64,000 nucleotides of DNA from Artemisia argyi (lineage: Eukaryota; Streptophyta; Magnoliopsida; Asterales; Asteraceae), in contig CM060694.1 of NCBI GenBank assembly GCA_030686995.1, forward strand, positions 95,378,344-95,442,343. The letters are read 5' to 3'. A program made the position numbers and the translations under genes. Every line of letters starts with the position of its first letter. The first letter of the stretch is position 1. Below, one piece after another: positions 49,632 to 62,459 of this stretch. The notes below the pieces were generated by a model that was not told the DNA's origin, ran no database searches, and was given only the letters and a program-made list of their open reading frames with translations.

Positions 49632-50651
49632 ATGGCTATTTCTGGTTTCGAAGGCTTTGAAAAACGCCTAGAGCTTCAATTCTCTAGCCACGATCCAGAT
49701 ATCGGTGTCGGTCTTAGAAACCTCGACTTTAAGTCAATTGAACAAGTACTTCATGAAGTACAATGTACCGTTGTTTCAGCACTTGGCAACCAACACTTTG
49801 ATTCTTATGTACTTTCTGAATCATCACTCTTTGTTTACCCTACTATGATCATAATCAAAACTTGTGGCACCACACAACTCTTGAAATCGGTTCAACCCTT
49901 CATTCATCTAGCTGAAACCCTAAATCTTCATATCGTTGCGCTTCGTTACACTCGTGGAAGCTTCATCTTCCCTCAAGCTCAACCACATCCTTATACTAGC
50001 TTTAGTGAAGAAGTTGTTTATTTGGAGGATAACATACCCGAAAGTTTGTGTTACAAAAAGGCTTCGGTGATTCCTTCTAAACTTACTAAACATTCATGGC
50101 ATGTGTTTTCCGCTGGAACTGAGGAATATACCGAAGATGATTTATCGGGTGTATACACTGTCGAGGTGTGTATGACGGATCTTGATCAAACCCTAGCTCG
50201 AAAGTTTTTTCGACATCCAAATGATGGGAAAAATGGGGATTCTGCTGGAAGGGAGATGACAGAAATAACAAGTATTAATCGTATAAACCCTAATGCGAAA
50301 ATATGTGATTTCGCATTTGATCCATGCGGATACTCCATGAATGGACTTGATGGTGATCGTTACTCGACTATTCACGTGACCCCAGAAGACGGTTTTAGTT
50401 ACGCAAGCTTTGAGTGCGTTGGTTCAATATATAACGATGATATGGCAGATATGGTGAAAAAAGCCGTGAAAGTTTTTGGTCCTGGGACAGTTTCTGTCGC
50501 GACCACAAATGCTGGTCGCGACATGTGTATGAGAATCAAGAATGCCGTCGAGAGACTTGCGATGAAATGCCGGAGTTCTAGCGTGGATGAGTTCCCGGCA
50601 GCTGGGATGGTTATGTTTCAAACGTTTACTACTCGTCGAAATAGAATATAA
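49632..50651 (+). CDS. SAMDC: S-adenosylmethionine decarboxylase proenzyme
   Basis: Decarboxylates S-adenosylmethionine to supply the aminopropyl donor for spermidine and spermine synthesis in the cytosol. The proenzyme cuts itself between Glu63 and Ser64 (LSE/SSLFVYP), and Ser64 becomes the pyruvoyl cofactor. Other landmarks are FEGFEKRLE at residues 6-14 with two acidic residues (E7, E10), the catalytic KTCGTT cysteine Cys78, CGYSMNG with Ser235, and His248 in STIHVTPEDGFSYASFE, which is also the PEST-like turnover segment. At 339 residues it is shorter than the usual 355-370, lacking the C-terminal tail. The reading frame is intronless and unbroken. The ATG at 49632 fits the family N-terminus. 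It lacks leader uORFs, so polyamine-controlled translation is probably absent. Which paralogue it is cannot be told here. Confidence 0.97.
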   Translation: MAISGFEGFEKRLELQFSSHDPDIGVGLRNLDFKSIEQVLHEVQCTVVSALGNQHFDSYVLSESSLFVYPTMIIIKTCGTTQLLKSVQPFIHLAETLNLHIVALRYTRGSFIFPQAQPHPYTSFSEEVVYLEDNIPESLCYKKASVIPSKLTKHSWHVFSAGTEEYTEDDLSGVYTVEVCMTDLDQTLARKFFRHPNDGKNGDSAGREMTEITSINRINPNAKICDFAFDPCGYSMNGLDGDRYSTIHVTPEDGFSYASFECVGSIYNDDMADMVKKAVKVFGPGTVSVATTNAGRDMCMRIKNAVERLAMKCRSSSVDEFPAAGMVMFQTFTTRRNRI

Positions 50652-51679
50652 TACTAAAAAAAATGACAAAAATGAGGGGGCCAAGGGACAAGGTGTGCAT
50701 GCATGATGACTAGGAGGATGATGTTATGATACTGCATGAGTGATACCAGTTACCAGTATGCATGTCATAGGATGGTGGGGTTGACTTGTGTAAAAAGATA
50801 TATAAAAATGGAAAAAAAAAGGTGAAGAGATCTTAATATGGCAAAATTTTGAAGGGATGGTGTGTGTTCATCTAAATCATGATAGTGTATCCCACTTTAG
50901 TTTGTCACGCCTAGAATTTTGAGGAATGTGTTTTTTTAGTGGAAAATATTTGGTTCTCTATCATATTCTTTTAAAAATTAGCATTATTGTTAAGTTTTTT
51001 TCTTTAATTATCATGTTCGAATAATTAGATGGTACACTTCTATTGTTCTATACTCCTCGAACCTTTATACCGATTACAACTTCAGCTTTTAGTTTCTTGG
51101 AATTATAGTTTTAATCGTGCATTTGTTATGCCATGTATTTTTCAAGTAGGTGAGAATAACGACATTCAAGATCGAGCTTAAATAATGAAGATTTCTACTT
51201 GCATAATAGGTATGATATTTAGCCAATAGTTGACGAAATTTTATTAAATAGTTTATGGGAATGACTCTAACACTATGTTTAATATATGCCAAAAAGAAAA
51301 TCAAAATAGTACATGACAACAACAACAACAATTAAATTAAGATTAAAATTTGGAATATAAGATATAGGTTTATTTCGCATATCAATTGCTTTTATGCAAA
51401 ATAATTTATTTTATATGTTCAAACTCAACATACATCTATAATCATTTCCAAATGTATCCGACTGATCATCATATATTTTTTTTGTGTATTAAACTTAGTT
51501 TTCTCCTATCCATCATACGAAATTTTAATAACATCATCATATATTTTTTGTGTGTATTAAACTTAGTTATTTCCTATCCATCATACGAAATTTTAATAAC
51601 TTATGTTGTGTGTATCGTAAACTTTAATAACTTATATTGTGTGTGTTATTACGATGAGGTTATTACGTTATATCACTTA
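50652..51679 (+). other. 3' flank of the decarboxylase gene and intergenic DNA
   Basis: AT-rich. No clear polyadenylation signal could be chosen. A near-duplicate of about 50 bp around ATCATCATATATTTTTT...CCTATCCATCATACGAAATTTTAATAAC occurs at 51465-51521 and 51532-51600. No gene seen. Confidence 0.5.
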
Positions 51680-51870
51680 GGCCTTGTTTCTTTTTTTCTA
51701 AATGTGGAAAGATGGTGGGTCCCCCTTCCCTTAATACCCCTTAATGAGGAGAGTATCATTTTTTATCCCTTATGGATATAGAGGAAACAAAGGATTTTGT
51801 TGGGCTCCACCTAAAAAAATATTAATATTAAATGGCAATCCTTACGCTAAGGGGAAAAAGAAACACCTCC
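51680..51870. mobile_element. Tourist-like MITE (191 bp)
   Basis: The left end GGCCTTGTTTCTTTTT pairs with the right end, whose reverse complement is GGAGGTGTTTCTTTTT. TTA lies on each side (51677-51679, 51871-51873). These fit PIF/Harbinger-derived Tourist elements. Confidence 0.65.
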
Positions 51871-53131
51871 TTAATCTCTTTCCGTTCAATATATGCATGT
51901 TTAATCTAAATTATATCCATTAATATTGAATATGTATACCCCAAACAATTGATTCCCCCCCCCCCCAATTAACTCCATTTTCCTTCACGTAAGGTATAAG
52001 TCATGTCCATAAAAAAAAACACAAACGTTCACCATGAACCAGGAGAATAGGTTTTTGGGTATCTGAAATCAATATATAACGAATATAATATAAACTAAAC
52101 ATGTATATATTGAAGGGAACGAGATTAAGTAGTGTGACATAATAATCTCACCGTAATGATACACAATAGATTTTATTAAAGTTTACGATACTTACAATAA
52201 AATTTATTAAAAAAATCCAAATGTAAAATAGGAAGAAAAAAAATAGTTGATACACACAAAAAGTATAATGATCGGTTAGATACATCTAAAAATGATTATC
52301 ATAATCTATGTAACTTATAAAGAATGTAGTTTGCTTAAATTACTCTTAAGAATCCCTTAAAACACCTTAAGCTAAATCAATTATAAACTTAATAACCTTT
52401 TAGAAACATAAACTATATTAATATTAAAAAAACACACGCTTTGTATTTTAAAAAAATACACGCTTTCTATTAAAGGTCGAACGAGAATCATGATTCCGCA
52501 AGTATAATTATTTGGTGTTATAAATTGTTGTTTTGTACGAATATAAGTCTCGTATAAATAGAGTATTGAATATATAGAGTCTCGGTCAAATACTGCAAAG
52601 GCTTTGACTTACATAGTCTCGTGTCATTTATGTCATATAAAACTAAAAACTACAAAGTTTTCTATTTGAGATGTCCACAAAATGTACAACATCTCATTTT
52701 CAAGGCCATATAACGAAAATTACAAATTCACGCATGTCGAATCTAATACTTATTTATCCAATTATTAGGTGGCACGTAGACAAAAAGTGGATTATAAGTT
52801 AGAGCTCTTCAGATAATTGAGTTCAACTAATTACGCATGCATATGCACGAGGGTGACAACACATAGGCGGCATAATAAATATACATATGTATAAAATATT
52901 CAAACTAGGCTAATCCCTCTATACAACATGTCGTTTAAGGAAATGCGAGCTTTAAGGAATCAAAGTACATCTCTAATCCTTCAATCAAAACATGTTGTTT
53001 AAAGAAACGAACATTTTTAATACATTTGAAAATTTTAAAATCCAACTATTACAAGTGATAATTTAACCAATAATCCTTCAATGAGGGTTAGATCAAAATG
53101 AGGCCGGTCGTCAACAAAACATGAATGGGCA
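51871..53131. other. AT-rich intergenic DNA
   Basis: Holds a short poly-C run (51955-51966) and A-runs. No ORF, repeat pair or RNA gene seen. Confidence 0.5.
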
Positions 53132-53606
53132 AAGCCAGTGTTTTAAAAGGCGCGTCTTGGCGTCGCAAAGGCTCAAGGCGTCACCTTCACGCTACGCAAT
53201 AGATCAAGGCGTCGTCTTAAGGCTTGGCATGAGATGATGTGCGATAAGGCGCGATAAGGTGTACTGATATTTGAGATGTTTAGGGGTTTTACTAGTAATT
53301 GGAATTTGTGCATCGTATTTGAGGTTTACTGGTATTTGGCGTTTAGAGGTTTACTAGTATTTGAAGAAGATTACAAAATGTAAAGAGAGATTCTTGACTG
53401 TATTGCTTTTGTATAACATTTTTTGTAAACTCGAAGTATATGAAATCTGATATACTAATGAAATATATTATAAATCTATAAATACTTTTTGACGCCTTAA
53501 TTCACGCTTTAAAAATATCATACCGCCACGTCTCACACTAAGGCTTGAGAATTGACCTTGACACCACGCCACGCCTCACGCTGTTTATAACTTTGACCAA
53601 ACCTAT
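53132..53606. mobile_element. Possible hAT-like non-autonomous element
   Basis: The left edge CAGTGTTTTAAAAGGCG and the reverse complement of the right edge, CAAAGTTATAAACAGCG, are weakly alike, and both sides carry repeated AGGCG/CGCCT words. No clean 8-bp duplication was found. Confidence 0.3.
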
Positions 53607-53702
53607 CAATAGAAACGCAGCTCCCAGAATGTGACTTGTGTAGAGGAAACAATGCTCTGTTAATTTGTCGGCTTATGAAAGGAGTCTACAGTATTTTCTT
53701 TT

Positions 53703-54004
53703 TTTTTTTGAACGGTTACTTTCTTTTAAGAGAAATTCATGTCCAATTTGAAACCCGATGGGGGGAAAACCTTCAACTTAAGCCGCTCGAAGGTACGACA
53801 CTTAAATTGAAGTAAACCCTGCCTTCTCCAGATTCGAACCTTGGTGGGTTGAAACCTTCATTGAAGGACTTTGAAATCGTACCGACAGGGCAGTGGTCCA
53901 CAAGGGAGGACTTCCCGGTTTGGTCACCCAAACCGGTACTACTCTCCACTAGGCACGCTTAACTGAATAAGACATGCCCAGTGGACCACAAGCCCATTGG
54001 TTAT
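53703..54004 (-). mobile_element. tRNA-derived SINE (302 bp) with 13-bp target duplication
   Basis: AGTATTTTCTTTT occurs at 53690-53702 and 54005-54017. The left T-run is the reverse of an A-tail. The minus strand has a B-box, CCAAGGTTCGAATCTGG (53829-53845), and an A-box-like TGTGGTCCACTGG near the head. It belongs to a different family from the SINE at 36.6 kb. Confidence 0.88.
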
Positions 54005-54017
54005 AGTATTTTCTTTT

Positions 54018-54503
54018 ATTGGCATAGTGGATTAGTTAAAAAGTACATGGATAATGTAGAAACGAGATAATGAAAATATAGATTCATGTTTTACTTTTCT
54101 CTCCTTACTTAATTATGCTTTACATTATAAAGCTTCTTATATAGTAATAAAGTCTTGAAATTTCAAGACAAAAAAAAAATATTATAAAAAGCTAATTAGA
54201 AAATTAATGTAAATTTTAAAAATTTAATTCTTATTTAAACCATATAGTAACCCCTCCAATAATAATATACTTAATAAAATTAGCACTAAACTTATAACCA
54301 CAAATTTAATGCTAAAATTTAAAAAATAAACGTGCTAACTATCTATACTATTAATAATTTAGACGTTATACTTTTAAAAAACATATATCTACTACGTTAT
54401 AAAGTATTTGAGACATGCTAAATAGTAATGCTTAAAATGAAAACATTTTCTCGCCACAAAAATAGTTTCTGAGTACCCGCCGCCGTATTGCGCGGATACC
54501 CTT

Positions 54504-54509
<6 letters not shown>
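54018..54509. other. AT-rich DNA with a possible Helitron-like 5' motif
   Basis: TCTATACTATTAATAATTTAG at 54342 follows an A, as many plant Helitron starts do. There is no gene. A matching 3' end cannot be assigned with confidence. Confidence 0.3.
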
Positions 54510-54589
<80 letters not shown>

Positions 54590-54597
54590 GAGAGAGA
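54510..54597. repeat. (TA)n then (GA)n microsatellite
   Basis: About 38 TA units to 54585, then GTGAGAGAGAGAG. Confidence 0.97.
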
Positions 54598-55102
<505 letters not shown>

Positions 55103-56300
55103 ACATATGTGAAGTTATGTGGCTAGTGTGACACATCTTAACCCTTGAAATTTGAAGGGTTAAGGTCTGTTTCTTCTTTGTCTTAAAATTAAGAGGAAAC
55201 TGAAAACATGAATGAAAATTATTGTATCATGTGTATCAAAAATTTGTACGAAAAATATAAATGCAATTATTCATCTTTGTAAAGATATATATGCATTCAC
55301 GTTATAATTTAATTAAAAGATACGTAGTGACTATTTATTTAAACATACCGTCTTACTAGAGTTAAAGTAATTAAAAGATATATTGATATTGTCTTATCGT
55401 TGATTGATTGGGATGTTGTCACATTTGGCCTTGTTGTTTGGTAACATAATCATGGTTCTTGTTAGTTGTAGATATATTTGATTGGAAAAAAAGTTAGTAA
55501 TGTGGCACAAACTAAGGACAGAATAAGTGACTTACCTATGCATGCCAAAGTAGCATTTCCATCTCAAATATATATATGAGCAATAATATAGTCATATATT
55601 GATAATTTATAAGAAGCCGTCGATAAGTATTATATATGTGCATGTTAAACGACAGATCAGTTCTTCATTCTCTATAAAAAATTGTTATCTAATAACAAAT
55701 AAAAAAAATGTCACCAGAATAAAAGTAAAAAAGTGTCACCAGAATATGAATTAAGTGTCACTAAAAAATTTATTTGCTTATCCCATATTTAAATTTATAA
55801 GACATGTACACTTTCATCTATATATTAATAACAAAAAATAGTTTTTATCATCTAAACAAACAACAAGTTGTCTTTACTTTAGACATGTTTAGTGTATACG
55901 GATTAGCAAATAAAAAAACTAGACACATGAAACTTTGACTTAATAAAAAATAAGATATATTTAAAATGAAAGGATTTTGCATATGAGCATGAGCATGAGC
56001 ATGAGAATGAGAGAATGTTCGATTAAAATAATTCAGTGTTTCGGGTCTACACCACATCTTGATGTGATTTAAAGCCACGCCGCTATTTATAAAGATTTAA
56101 TAATAAAATCCATAAAATCAGATATGATATAGTTTTAGCTTAATTAAATATTTGGTTGTAAGAAATATGAATTTAGTTTGAGATATGATTAGATATGAAA
56201 TATCTATTTTCATACAACATCAACAAAATATGTACTCCGTATTACATTTTATTTACAGTTATTTATTACTCTATTAGTAAAAAGAACATAAAGTCTAATA
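55103..56300. other. AT-rich intergenic DNA
   Basis: Includes three GAGCAT units near 55985-56003. No supported gene, repeat boundary or RNA. Confidence 0.5.
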
Positions 56301-56301
56301 A

Positions 56302-56305
<4 letters not shown>

Positions 56306-56344
<39 letters not shown>
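56306..56344. repeat. Poly-T tract
   Basis: Thirty-nine consecutive T. No flanking duplication or SINE box was seen next to it. Confidence 0.95.
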
Positions 56345-58139
56345 CACTACAAAGTACAAACAACTTGTATAGAGTCCTTGTATGGGGTCCTCGTGTATGC
56401 TACTTCTATTGTCTAACACTATGTTCTCTAGTTAAAAATAGGAAAGAAAGTAGATGGAAAGTAAAGAAACTAAAAGTGATGGGGTGTTCTCAAGATTTTT
56501 ATAAGAAAGTAAGTGAGAGGGAATGAGAGTAAATGGGTGGGGACATGGAGCTAAAAGTTACAGCCCAAAAGTGGGCGGGTGACGAAAGGAAGTTAAAGGA
56601 ACAAATACATCTTATTTGTAATTACAATATTACCCTCATTTATTTACTTGCATCTTTTAACAACAAGGATATAATTGTAAAAATAACACTCTCTTTCTAT
56701 AATTTTTTTCAAAGTCAACCCAAAATTCTTTCACTTCCACTCACTTTTCTTTTAACTCAAAAACATAATAAAACCTATTTTCACTCTCCATTCCTACTCA
56801 TTTCTCTCCTCTCTCTCCCCGTCCTTTTCATCCACTTACTTTTCTTTCGTAAAAAAAATTTAGAGAACAGAGTGTAAGTATATATTACTTGAAGCGAAAA
56901 GAAGAACAAGAGTGATATATATATGGGGTCCTCGTCCCAACATTTTCTCAACAAACTAGTTTAAAATTGAGACAAATGGCAAGTATACCATCTAGTTGCA
57001 TATAATAATGTTCCTAGTTGTCATGGGCCAACCAAAATTTTAAATTGTAAACTTAGACAATGTTTTAATTTGTATGTTATATCACAGAGAAAGAGTTAAC
57101 TTGAGGATGTGTACGTTTTAATTATTTTATAGGCAAGTAGATGAAAAATGACTTCAATTTTCTCATAAAATGTTTGGTTTATAGGTTTGGATTAGTAGTG
57201 ATACCTAAGAAAATAAGCATTGTCGTCTAAACCAAAGCCCGCAATCTGTCTTCATAAGATAAACTTATCAACTAACCAAATGCTATCTAGAATACAACTA
57301 TTATTTTCCTTGGAAACCATTTAATGTATTAAGAGAACTATGATGTATCAAGTATAAAGTATTAAGAACCAAATTGATAAGATAAACTTAAGATTTAAGT
57401 TTCTCATATTCCACTTTGGTGGGTTTAGGTGTTGTTTTTAAAATTTTAGATGTAAGTTTATTTTCTAGCATGATGTTGATACTTTTTTAAATTCGATATG
57501 ATCGAAACAATTTTATAATGAAATATCAAAATTTGTGATAAGTAATTAAGTAGTGTGGATTTCATATACGGCATACAAAAGGCTCTGTCGCATCGCGCGA
57601 CATCCTAATTCCTTGTTTATAAACATTACTGTTTTCTTATGTGTGTAGTGGAAATATAAAATTTGAATCATAATTTAATTAGAGTTTTTACAAAGGTTGC
57701 AAAAATTAAGAATTCGTAGTTGCCCAGTCGATCTCTTTGTAGCTTGTAATCGGTTTAGGCGAGATTGATTGGTGATTAATCGGATTGGCATGTTCAAGAA
57801 GTTTTTGGAATTTCCATCAAATTTTGGGTATTTATGGTGAGTTTTAGATATTTATGGCAAGAATAGCCTCATAACAACAACTTGTAATAGATATAAACAG
57901 TTACTATAAATAATTAAAACAAGTTTCCGGCGTGTTTATGGTATTTTCAGCAAGATTTGCAGGTTTCCAATAAAATTGACCACTGTTGACCGATTTACAA
58001 TCGTAAAAGTTGGTGGCCAATTAGGGCCTAAGCGACAATTAATCGGTCTGGGAGACTTTTTTTGCAATACTGGTTTTTACCGTCTTTATCATATAAGTAG
58101 TAATTTGACACATAGGTTTATGTTTTACCATTAAGATGA
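56345..58139. other. AT-rich intergenic DNA with a hairpin followed by CTAA
   Basis: A hairpin GTCGC-ATCGC-GCGAC at about 57587-57601 is followed three bases later by CTAA (57605-57608) and then T, the layout of a Helitron 3' end. ORFs such as 56533-56877 (114 aa) are low-complexity and unrecognised. Confidence 0.35.
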
Positions 58140-58164
58140 GTTTTTTTTTTTTTTTTTCTTTTTT

Positions 58165-58197
<33 letters not shown>
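58140..58197. repeat. Poly-T tract with C interruptions
   Basis: Nearly 60 bases of T with two C, followed by GTTGTTG. Confidence 0.95.
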
Positions 58198-58472
58198 TTG
58201 TTGTTTTTTTAATGACGGAATATTATTAAAGAACTAGCAAGAAGCTAGACTAAAAAAACAATTATGTTAATACAAATATCGCCTAAAAACGTTATTTATA
58301 TTTTACGATCTTTGCTAAGTTTTGTTAACGACAAAGTGTAAACTTTAGTTTTTAGTAAAACATACTTTTAAGTTTAAAGACTTGCATAATTAAACATTTG
58401 CTACATTTACATTTAATATAAAACACAATACTTTTTATATTTCTTAAAATAGAAAAACATTATATTTACATA

Positions 58473-58777
58473 TTTCTTAATATAGTAAATGTTAACATCA
58501 CATCATGCATGTATGGTAAGTTTGTGTGTTTGACTTCCCATAACCTCTTATACATTTTTGGAAGCATTCTACTTTGATTCAATGTGTGTTTGACAAGAAT
58601 TTAGTTGATGTGACTTTGGTTGGTTTGGAAAGATTTATTGCAAAACCTACTGTCAGCCTGGCGGAACCCTGGAGGTACACGGGCGGAACCCATCTGAGGG
58701 TTCCGCCGTATCCGCCAGACCTGCTGAAGGTCTTGCTATAAATACCAAGTCATTTGTTAGAATTTTGCTTTATCACT
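58473..58777. repeat. 305-bp direct repeat, copy 1 (partial copia-type LTR)
   Basis: Matches 62460-62764 with only a few differences. It includes the first part of the LTR described at 62477, with its GGCGGAACCC palindrome and TATA motif (58737), plus the same 17 bp of flank. It stops abruptly at TATCACT. Confidence 0.92.
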
Positions 58778-60497
58778 ATTTAGAAGTCATGTTATATATG
58801 TCATAACTGAAACTTAAGGGGGTGTTCGGATTAGCTTATATTACCACCTTAACTTATTACCTTATTTACAGAAAGAGGCCTATAAACTTAGGCTTATGAG
58901 CTTATTTTGTGGGGGTTGTAGTTATAAGTTTAATGGCTGGCTATCGATAATCAAATATCTAATTAAATAAGCTAATTGGAGTTGCTTTCTACACAATACT
59001 TATTCTTAAAAAGAACTAACCGGAAAGGTTTGTGGGTAAGGTCCTGATGTTGGCAACCAATACCCGTGGGAAATTACCTTTTACACATTACACTATATAA
59101 TTTCATTTAAAATCTTACTCTTATGTGCGTATAATATCAAATATACCGAATATACGTTTAGGGGCGACATGTCTTTATTTTTATTCCTGTGTGCAAAGAA
59201 AGAAAGCAAACTAAGTCTATGTTGATCTTTAAAGCTTTTGATCATGTTTGGTGTGATGGACTAGAGATCTTAATGTATCTTAGGTGTGACGCTATATAAA
59301 TCTAGCTATCTTAGAGTTAATTCTCATCTTTTTCTTCTACCATGATCTGTTTTGCATCAACTTCAGTTAGATTAAGATATACTTTCTGAAACCATATGGC
59401 TTTGATGACGTTGAATTATAGGCTATTTCAAGTGATTTTGTTCTTTTTATGGGGATTTGGCTATTTAAGGTTAGTTCTAACTATATTTCTCCATGTAAAA
59501 ATATTTGGTAACATGCCTTATCAGATTAGCGTTCAGTTTTGGAGTTGGATACCTATATGAATAAACTTTATATTTTGAAAGTGAAAGGCTATTACACATA
59601 TGTTTCTTCAATGGGCTCTTTTGAAAAAAGCATAAGCTAATCAACATAAGGTTAGCCAGACATGCACATTGGTATTGGAGTTGGATAACTAATACATAGA
59701 TATCATATGTTAGATTGGATAGGATTCTGTCCTGAGTATGAGTGTGGACATTTATATAGTTTTTTCAACTTAACATAATTTTGTTGGTAAATCTATATAA
59801 TCTGATCAATGTATGCAACTTTTGTAAACAGTTGCACTTTGGTTTTGAGGGGATGAAATTATAGGTTTTTGTTCAGTCCAACATCAGGTATTTCAAAACT
59901 TTTGACATTGTTCTGAACCATCCTTAATCATAAAGAGATGTGGAAGGTAAATTTGAGATGGTGCATTTGTTATGTGATCACCATAAAAAAGCATTTTAAC
60001 AAGAAGCATTTTGTCACCATGTATCCATATACTATATAGTTATTTTATTCCCATTTCAGTGTATATGTTATACATCACATCTTCCGAGAAAGTTGGGCTA
60101 TCTTTTTGTAAATAGGAATGGTCAGTGCCTCAGTGGTATTACATAAAATGACCCATTTTGACCCATTCCTTTTAATGTATATGGGTTGAAAGTTAGGCTA
60201 TCTTCTGAGAAAGTTATGCTATCTTTTTCCATTTATAAATATTTGTCCATTTGATAAGAGGTGACTGTTTGATCCAATTCCAACATCTTATGAAAAAGTT
60301 TACATTTTTTATGCATGCATGTTTCCAGAAGTCCTTTATCTTCTCTAATTCATAAAAATCGGAGATTAAAGTCTGTTCATTCATGGGTGAACATATATGA
60401 TTGTATTATTGATATTCAATAATGTATATTTCATCATCTTTTAATAAGGATTGTTGTCTCTAAGTTTCTAATCTTCTGTCGAATTTCGTGATTCTAG
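58778..60497. other. Insert DNA between the 305-bp repeats, left part
   Basis: Intron-like AT-rich sequence with no exon that I can identify. GGGGGTGTTCGGATTAGCTTA near 58820 resembles a transposon end without a visible partner. Confidence 0.4.
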
Positions 60498-60720
60498 GAA
60501 GGAATTTTTTGTAATGGTGTGGTCCTCAACCTCAATTAGTTGTAATAGAAGCTGAACTCATTAAGTAAATAATGAATGATAGAAATGGTGCTTATCCGAA
60601 ACTGGAACTTGGACGCTATGCAAAGAATCTGTTAGGAGATGGAGTCTTTTCAACGGAATGTGCTGAATAGGTAAAGCTTCGAAACTTGCTAATAGTGTCT
60701 TCCATGGCGAGCGCTTGAAA
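60498..60720 (+). pseudogene. Cytochrome P450 exon fragment (CYP72-clan, CYP749-like)
   Basis: An exon-like block bordered by TTCTAG on the left and GTAGGT on the right. It reads W-C-GPQPQLVVIEAELIK, a stop, then NDRNGAYPKLELGRYAKNLLGDG, and after another stop and a one-base frame loss LANSVFHGERLK. The order of segments is that of the B-C helix part of CYP72-clan monooxygenases, which are ER-bound haem enzymes. The haem-binding exon is not seen. Two stops (60566, 60668) and a frameshift near 60680 make it dead. It may have been captured by a Helitron-like element. The subfamily is from memory of the motif pattern. Confidence 0.65.
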
Positions 60721-62430
60721 GTAGGTGTTCATTTACCTCTATATCTGATTGCTCACTTGAGAGTTGAAGGTTCATTGATGAATACTAAAAGCAAAATGCA
60801 ATATGCAAACATTTTTTAGAAATTTTTCTATAATAGTATAAATAAGTAATAAATGTCTTTGTATGGTACTTAACACTTTTTGTTTAGCTAATTTTGACCA
60901 ATTTGCTTATTAATGAATCAATACGAGTTCTGTTGTATCTCCATAATGCGTGATCATGTTATGGATAAGAAGGTTAATAATAATATCAACGGGTAGAGGA
61001 AATCGATAGTTAAGTATGACGAATTTAATGATGAGGGGTATAAAAGTAAGGAGGATAATGGGTTCAACCACGTGATGTATCCGGCATTTTTTCTAAATTT
61101 CATAGTCTGTGAATTAGAAAAATATTTAGGCCACTGTGTATGTATTCAAATGTTGAAACCAACCAAAATAGCTGTCGCATGGATTTGCTTATGAAATAAC
61201 TGGCTAACTAAGGTAAAGGTAAACATGATCATAAATTTGCTTATCATGGATTTGTAAACCGAAAATAAGTTAAATGGGTATTATTTGATATCCGAAACCC
61301 GATAACCCGATATTGTTATATGGTCGATTTATGATTGAATTATTTCTGTCATTTTGTTATCGGGTCAAACATATAAATTAGTATTTTGTATATGTGTTTA
61401 TATTCTGATTATTGCATTCGTTCATGTGATTTGAGTTATTTGGTAACAGTGAAGTTATTGTAGGGAATTATTACACACAAAGGATATATGAACATGTGAG
61501 CACCTAAGTGGTGTGTTAGCTATGAACTTCAGTTAAGAAATTGCATTTAAAGCAAGGCAAAAAACTATGTAGACAAGTTTAAAGCTATGTACACAAGTTA
61601 AGTTAGTAACAAAATCACCCATATTTACTTATTAATGAATCAATTCGAGTTATATTGTATCTCCATAATGTGTGATTAGGTTATGGGTAAGAAGGCTAAT
61701 AATAATAATAATGGGTACAGGAAATCGTTAGTTACGTGTAACATAATTTAATGATGAGGGGTATAAAAGCAAGGAGGATAATGGGTTTAACCACGTGGTG
61801 TTTTCGGCATTGTTTCTAAATTTCATAGTCAATGTGAATCAGAAAATAACCAAATATGTATTGAAATGTTGAAACCAAAATAGGCGCCGCATGGATTTGC
61901 TTATGAAATAACTGGCTAACTAAGGTAAAGACAAACATCATTATAAATGTGCTTATCATGGATATGTAAACAGAAATAGGTTAAACGGGTATTTTTTGAT
62001 ATCCGAAACCCGATAACCCGATATTGTTATATGGTTGGTTTATGATTGAATTATTTATCTCATTTGGTTATCGGTCAAACATATAAATTAGAATTTTGTA
62101 TATGTGTTTAAATTCTAGATATTGCTTTCATTCATGTGATTTGAGGCATTTGCTAATGGTGAAGTTAAACTTATTAGGTGTTCACCTAATGGACATTTTG
62201 TTGAAGTATTAGAATGGTCACTACATACATTTGCTTCTGGAGACAAACATATTGGGGATAACGAGCCAATGAACGTTTATTACACAGATATTTACAAGCA
62301 TTGTATTTTATACTATCAGTCACTTATAACTTATTATTCCGTTGCAAGAAAAATTCATAGCGTTTACGTTCGTTGTTCTTTCTTACATTATTCACGTACT
62401 TACTTTTTTTAATCAAAAACCCTCTAAAAT
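60721..62430. other. Insert DNA with a 550-bp tandem duplication
   Basis: About 60903-61460 and 61622-62170 are diverged copies, about 719 bp apart, sharing GATGAGGGGTATAAAAG, AGGATAATGGGTT and CCGAAACCCGATAACCCGAT. No ORF. Confidence 0.7.
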
Positions 62431-62459
62431 CCCGTGGATTCCACGGGTCTATAAGCTAG
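62431..62459 (+). mobile_element. Helitron-like 3' terminus
   Basis: CCCGTGG-ATT-CCACGGG forms a perfect 7-bp hairpin, followed eight bases later by CTAG and then T, the standard 3' end of plant Helitrons inserting between A and T. The matching 5' TC end was not identified. Confidence 0.7.

Noticed and set aside
51386..51781. 131-aa plus ORF rich in Ile, Tyr, Asn and Cys
   Set aside because: AT-rich composition, overlaps a MITE end, no family resemblance.
56533..56877. 114-aa plus ORF with a CT-rich leader-like stretch
   Set aside because: Low-complexity Ser/Leu/Phe content from CT-rich DNA; no start context, family or neighbour support.
58820..59650. hAT-like element from GGGGGTGTTCGGATTAGCTTA to AAGCATAAGCTAATCAACA
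   Set aside because: Inner words pair but the outer ends do not, and no target duplication was found.
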